The notes under the pieces: generated by a model
What the model was told of the DNA's origin: nothing
The model's database searches: none
The model's input: the letters and a program-made list of their open reading frames with translations, nothing else
Shown: positions 63,740 through 64,000 of the stretch, piece after piece
Layout: the number at the start of each line of letters is the position of its first letter
Numbering within the stretch: the stretch's first letter is position 1
Source: Chitinophaga cymbidii
Lineage (GTDB): Bacteria; Bacteroidota; Bacteroidia; Chitinophagales; Chitinophagaceae
DNA: 64,000 bases
Direction of reading: 5' to 3'
Assembly (NCBI RefSeq): GCF_007992715.1
Contig: NZ_BKAU01000001.1
Span: 2,046,001-2,110,000 of the forward strand
Translations under genes and position numbers: made by a program

Positions 63740-63747
63740 TACCTTTG
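63740..63747 (+). promoter_or_regulatory. -7 element TACCTTTG before a terminator
   Basis: Exact TAnnTTTG match with a TTTC 20 bases upstream (63716-63719). A transcript starting near 63754 would run only about 55 bases to the terminator at 63785, so a very small RNA is possible. Confidence 0.35.
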
Positions 63748-63784
63748 ATTTTAAATAGGGTTTTCATAGGATAGTAACAAATTG

Positions 63785-63812
63785 AGGGCGCTTTTCTAGG
63801 TGCCCTTTTTCT
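63785..63812 (+). terminator. Terminator 220 bases after nrdJ
   Basis: AGGGC (63785-63789) and GCCCT (63802-63806) with one inner G-T pair, followed by TTTTT. It may end nrdJ or a small RNA. The stretch 63567-64000 otherwise holds AT-rich sequence only. Confidence 0.7.
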
Positions 63813-63900
63813 TTTCCCTTTATTGAAAAAATGCCCTTTTTTACCCCATATCTGCCCGCAAGCACCCAAATAAAAATAAACTGCATCTGCACCCGGTACT

Positions 63901-64000
63901 TTATAACAACGCCATCTGATACTGTTGCAAATAACGCCATGATTCTACTGCGGTGAAAAAATCTCTCTGCCTGAAGAAGTATACTTTTTTGAAAAACATT
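63901..64000 (-). CDS. Possible C-terminal end of a gene entering from the right edge
   Basis: On the minus strand a frame is open from the window edge to a TAA at 63901-63903, giving about 32 residues rich in aromatics (KVYFFRQRDFFTAVESWRYL). The composition is protein-like, but the piece is too short to identify, and it could be chance. No function is proposed. Confidence 0.3.
   Translation of the reverse strand, partial: MFFKKVYFFRQRDFFTAVESWRYLQQYQMALL

Overview
The window looks like chromosome from a member of the Bacteroidota, most likely the Chitinophagaceae (Chitinophaga-like). This is inference from gene content and signals, not from a search. The supports are lineage-typical families (DUF5686, DUF3078, a PepSY-like secreted protein, a TraR/DksA-type protein with a degenerate zinc finger, a bacterial heptaprenylglyceryl-phosphate synthase, a half-size transketolase subunit), LytS/LytTR signalling, and many exact matches to the Bacteroidota -7 promoter element TAnnTTTG. 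Base composition is moderately GC-rich in most genes and AT-rich between them. I saw no tRNA, rRNA, CRISPR array, transposase or integrase.

Layout. 0-6.9 kb: a gene end, a secreted cyclophilin, gcvH, a VanZ-like protein, an XRE regulator behind a 26-bp-phased repeat operator, a large DUF5686 outer-membrane protein, a membrane protein/winged-helix pair and a diacylglycerol kinase. 6.9-15.3 kb: a giant propeller/beta-barrel protein, an MBL hydrolase, a flippase, arfB, dtd, a MazG-like hydrolase and glyS. 15.3-28.6 kb: an accessory DUF4143 ATPase, a ferredoxin-type reductase, mfd, a SIMPL protein, a lipoprotein, gyrB, an AsmA-like protein, a cysteine-bearing AraC regulator, a putative structured RNA and a PepSY-like protein. 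28.8-38.2 kb: ileS, a histone-H1-like/DksA fusion, a structured and repetitive spacer, a glycosyltransferase-HAD fusion, an MsbA-like ABC exporter and rbfA. 38.2-46.4 kb: a LolC/E-like permease, the transketolase N-terminal subunit, a WecA/TagO-type transferase, frr, an EamA transporter, a PPK2 kinase, mscL, DUF3078 and scpA. 46.4-51.6 kb: a stress-flavoured cluster (AraC, pirin, YceI, a nitroreductase remnant, OsmC, a second pirin, MscS). 51.8-64 kb: a coiled-coil protein, a PAS protein with no ATPase domain, a 2Fe-2S reductase, dxs, a LytS/LytTR two-component pair separated by a small ORF, GGGP/HepGP synthase and a class II ribonucleotide reductase.

How they work together. Most genes are housekeeping: translation (glyS, ileS, frr, dtd, arfB, rbfA), replication, repair and chromosome structure (gyrB, mfd, scpA, nrdJ), and envelope biogenesis (wecA-like, flippase, dgkA, MsbA-like, LolC/E-like, outer-membrane barrels). 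dxs and the prenylglyceryl-phosphate synthase both belong to isoprenoid metabolism. Genes are mostly single or in short operons, with hairpin terminators between convergent pairs and promoters very close to several start codons.

The least ordinary items are: the glycosyltransferase-HAD fusion whose HAD nucleophile aspartate is replaced; the putative RNA at about 27.7 kb with its own promoter, terminator and mutually exclusive stems; the hairpin cluster plus tandem repeat at 33.4-33.8 kb; the K/A/P-rich DksA fusion with an internal start; the small ORF between the lytS- and lytR-like genes; and the pirin/YceI/OsmC cluster with a decayed nitroreductase. I did not find a clearly new multi-gene defence or mobile system.
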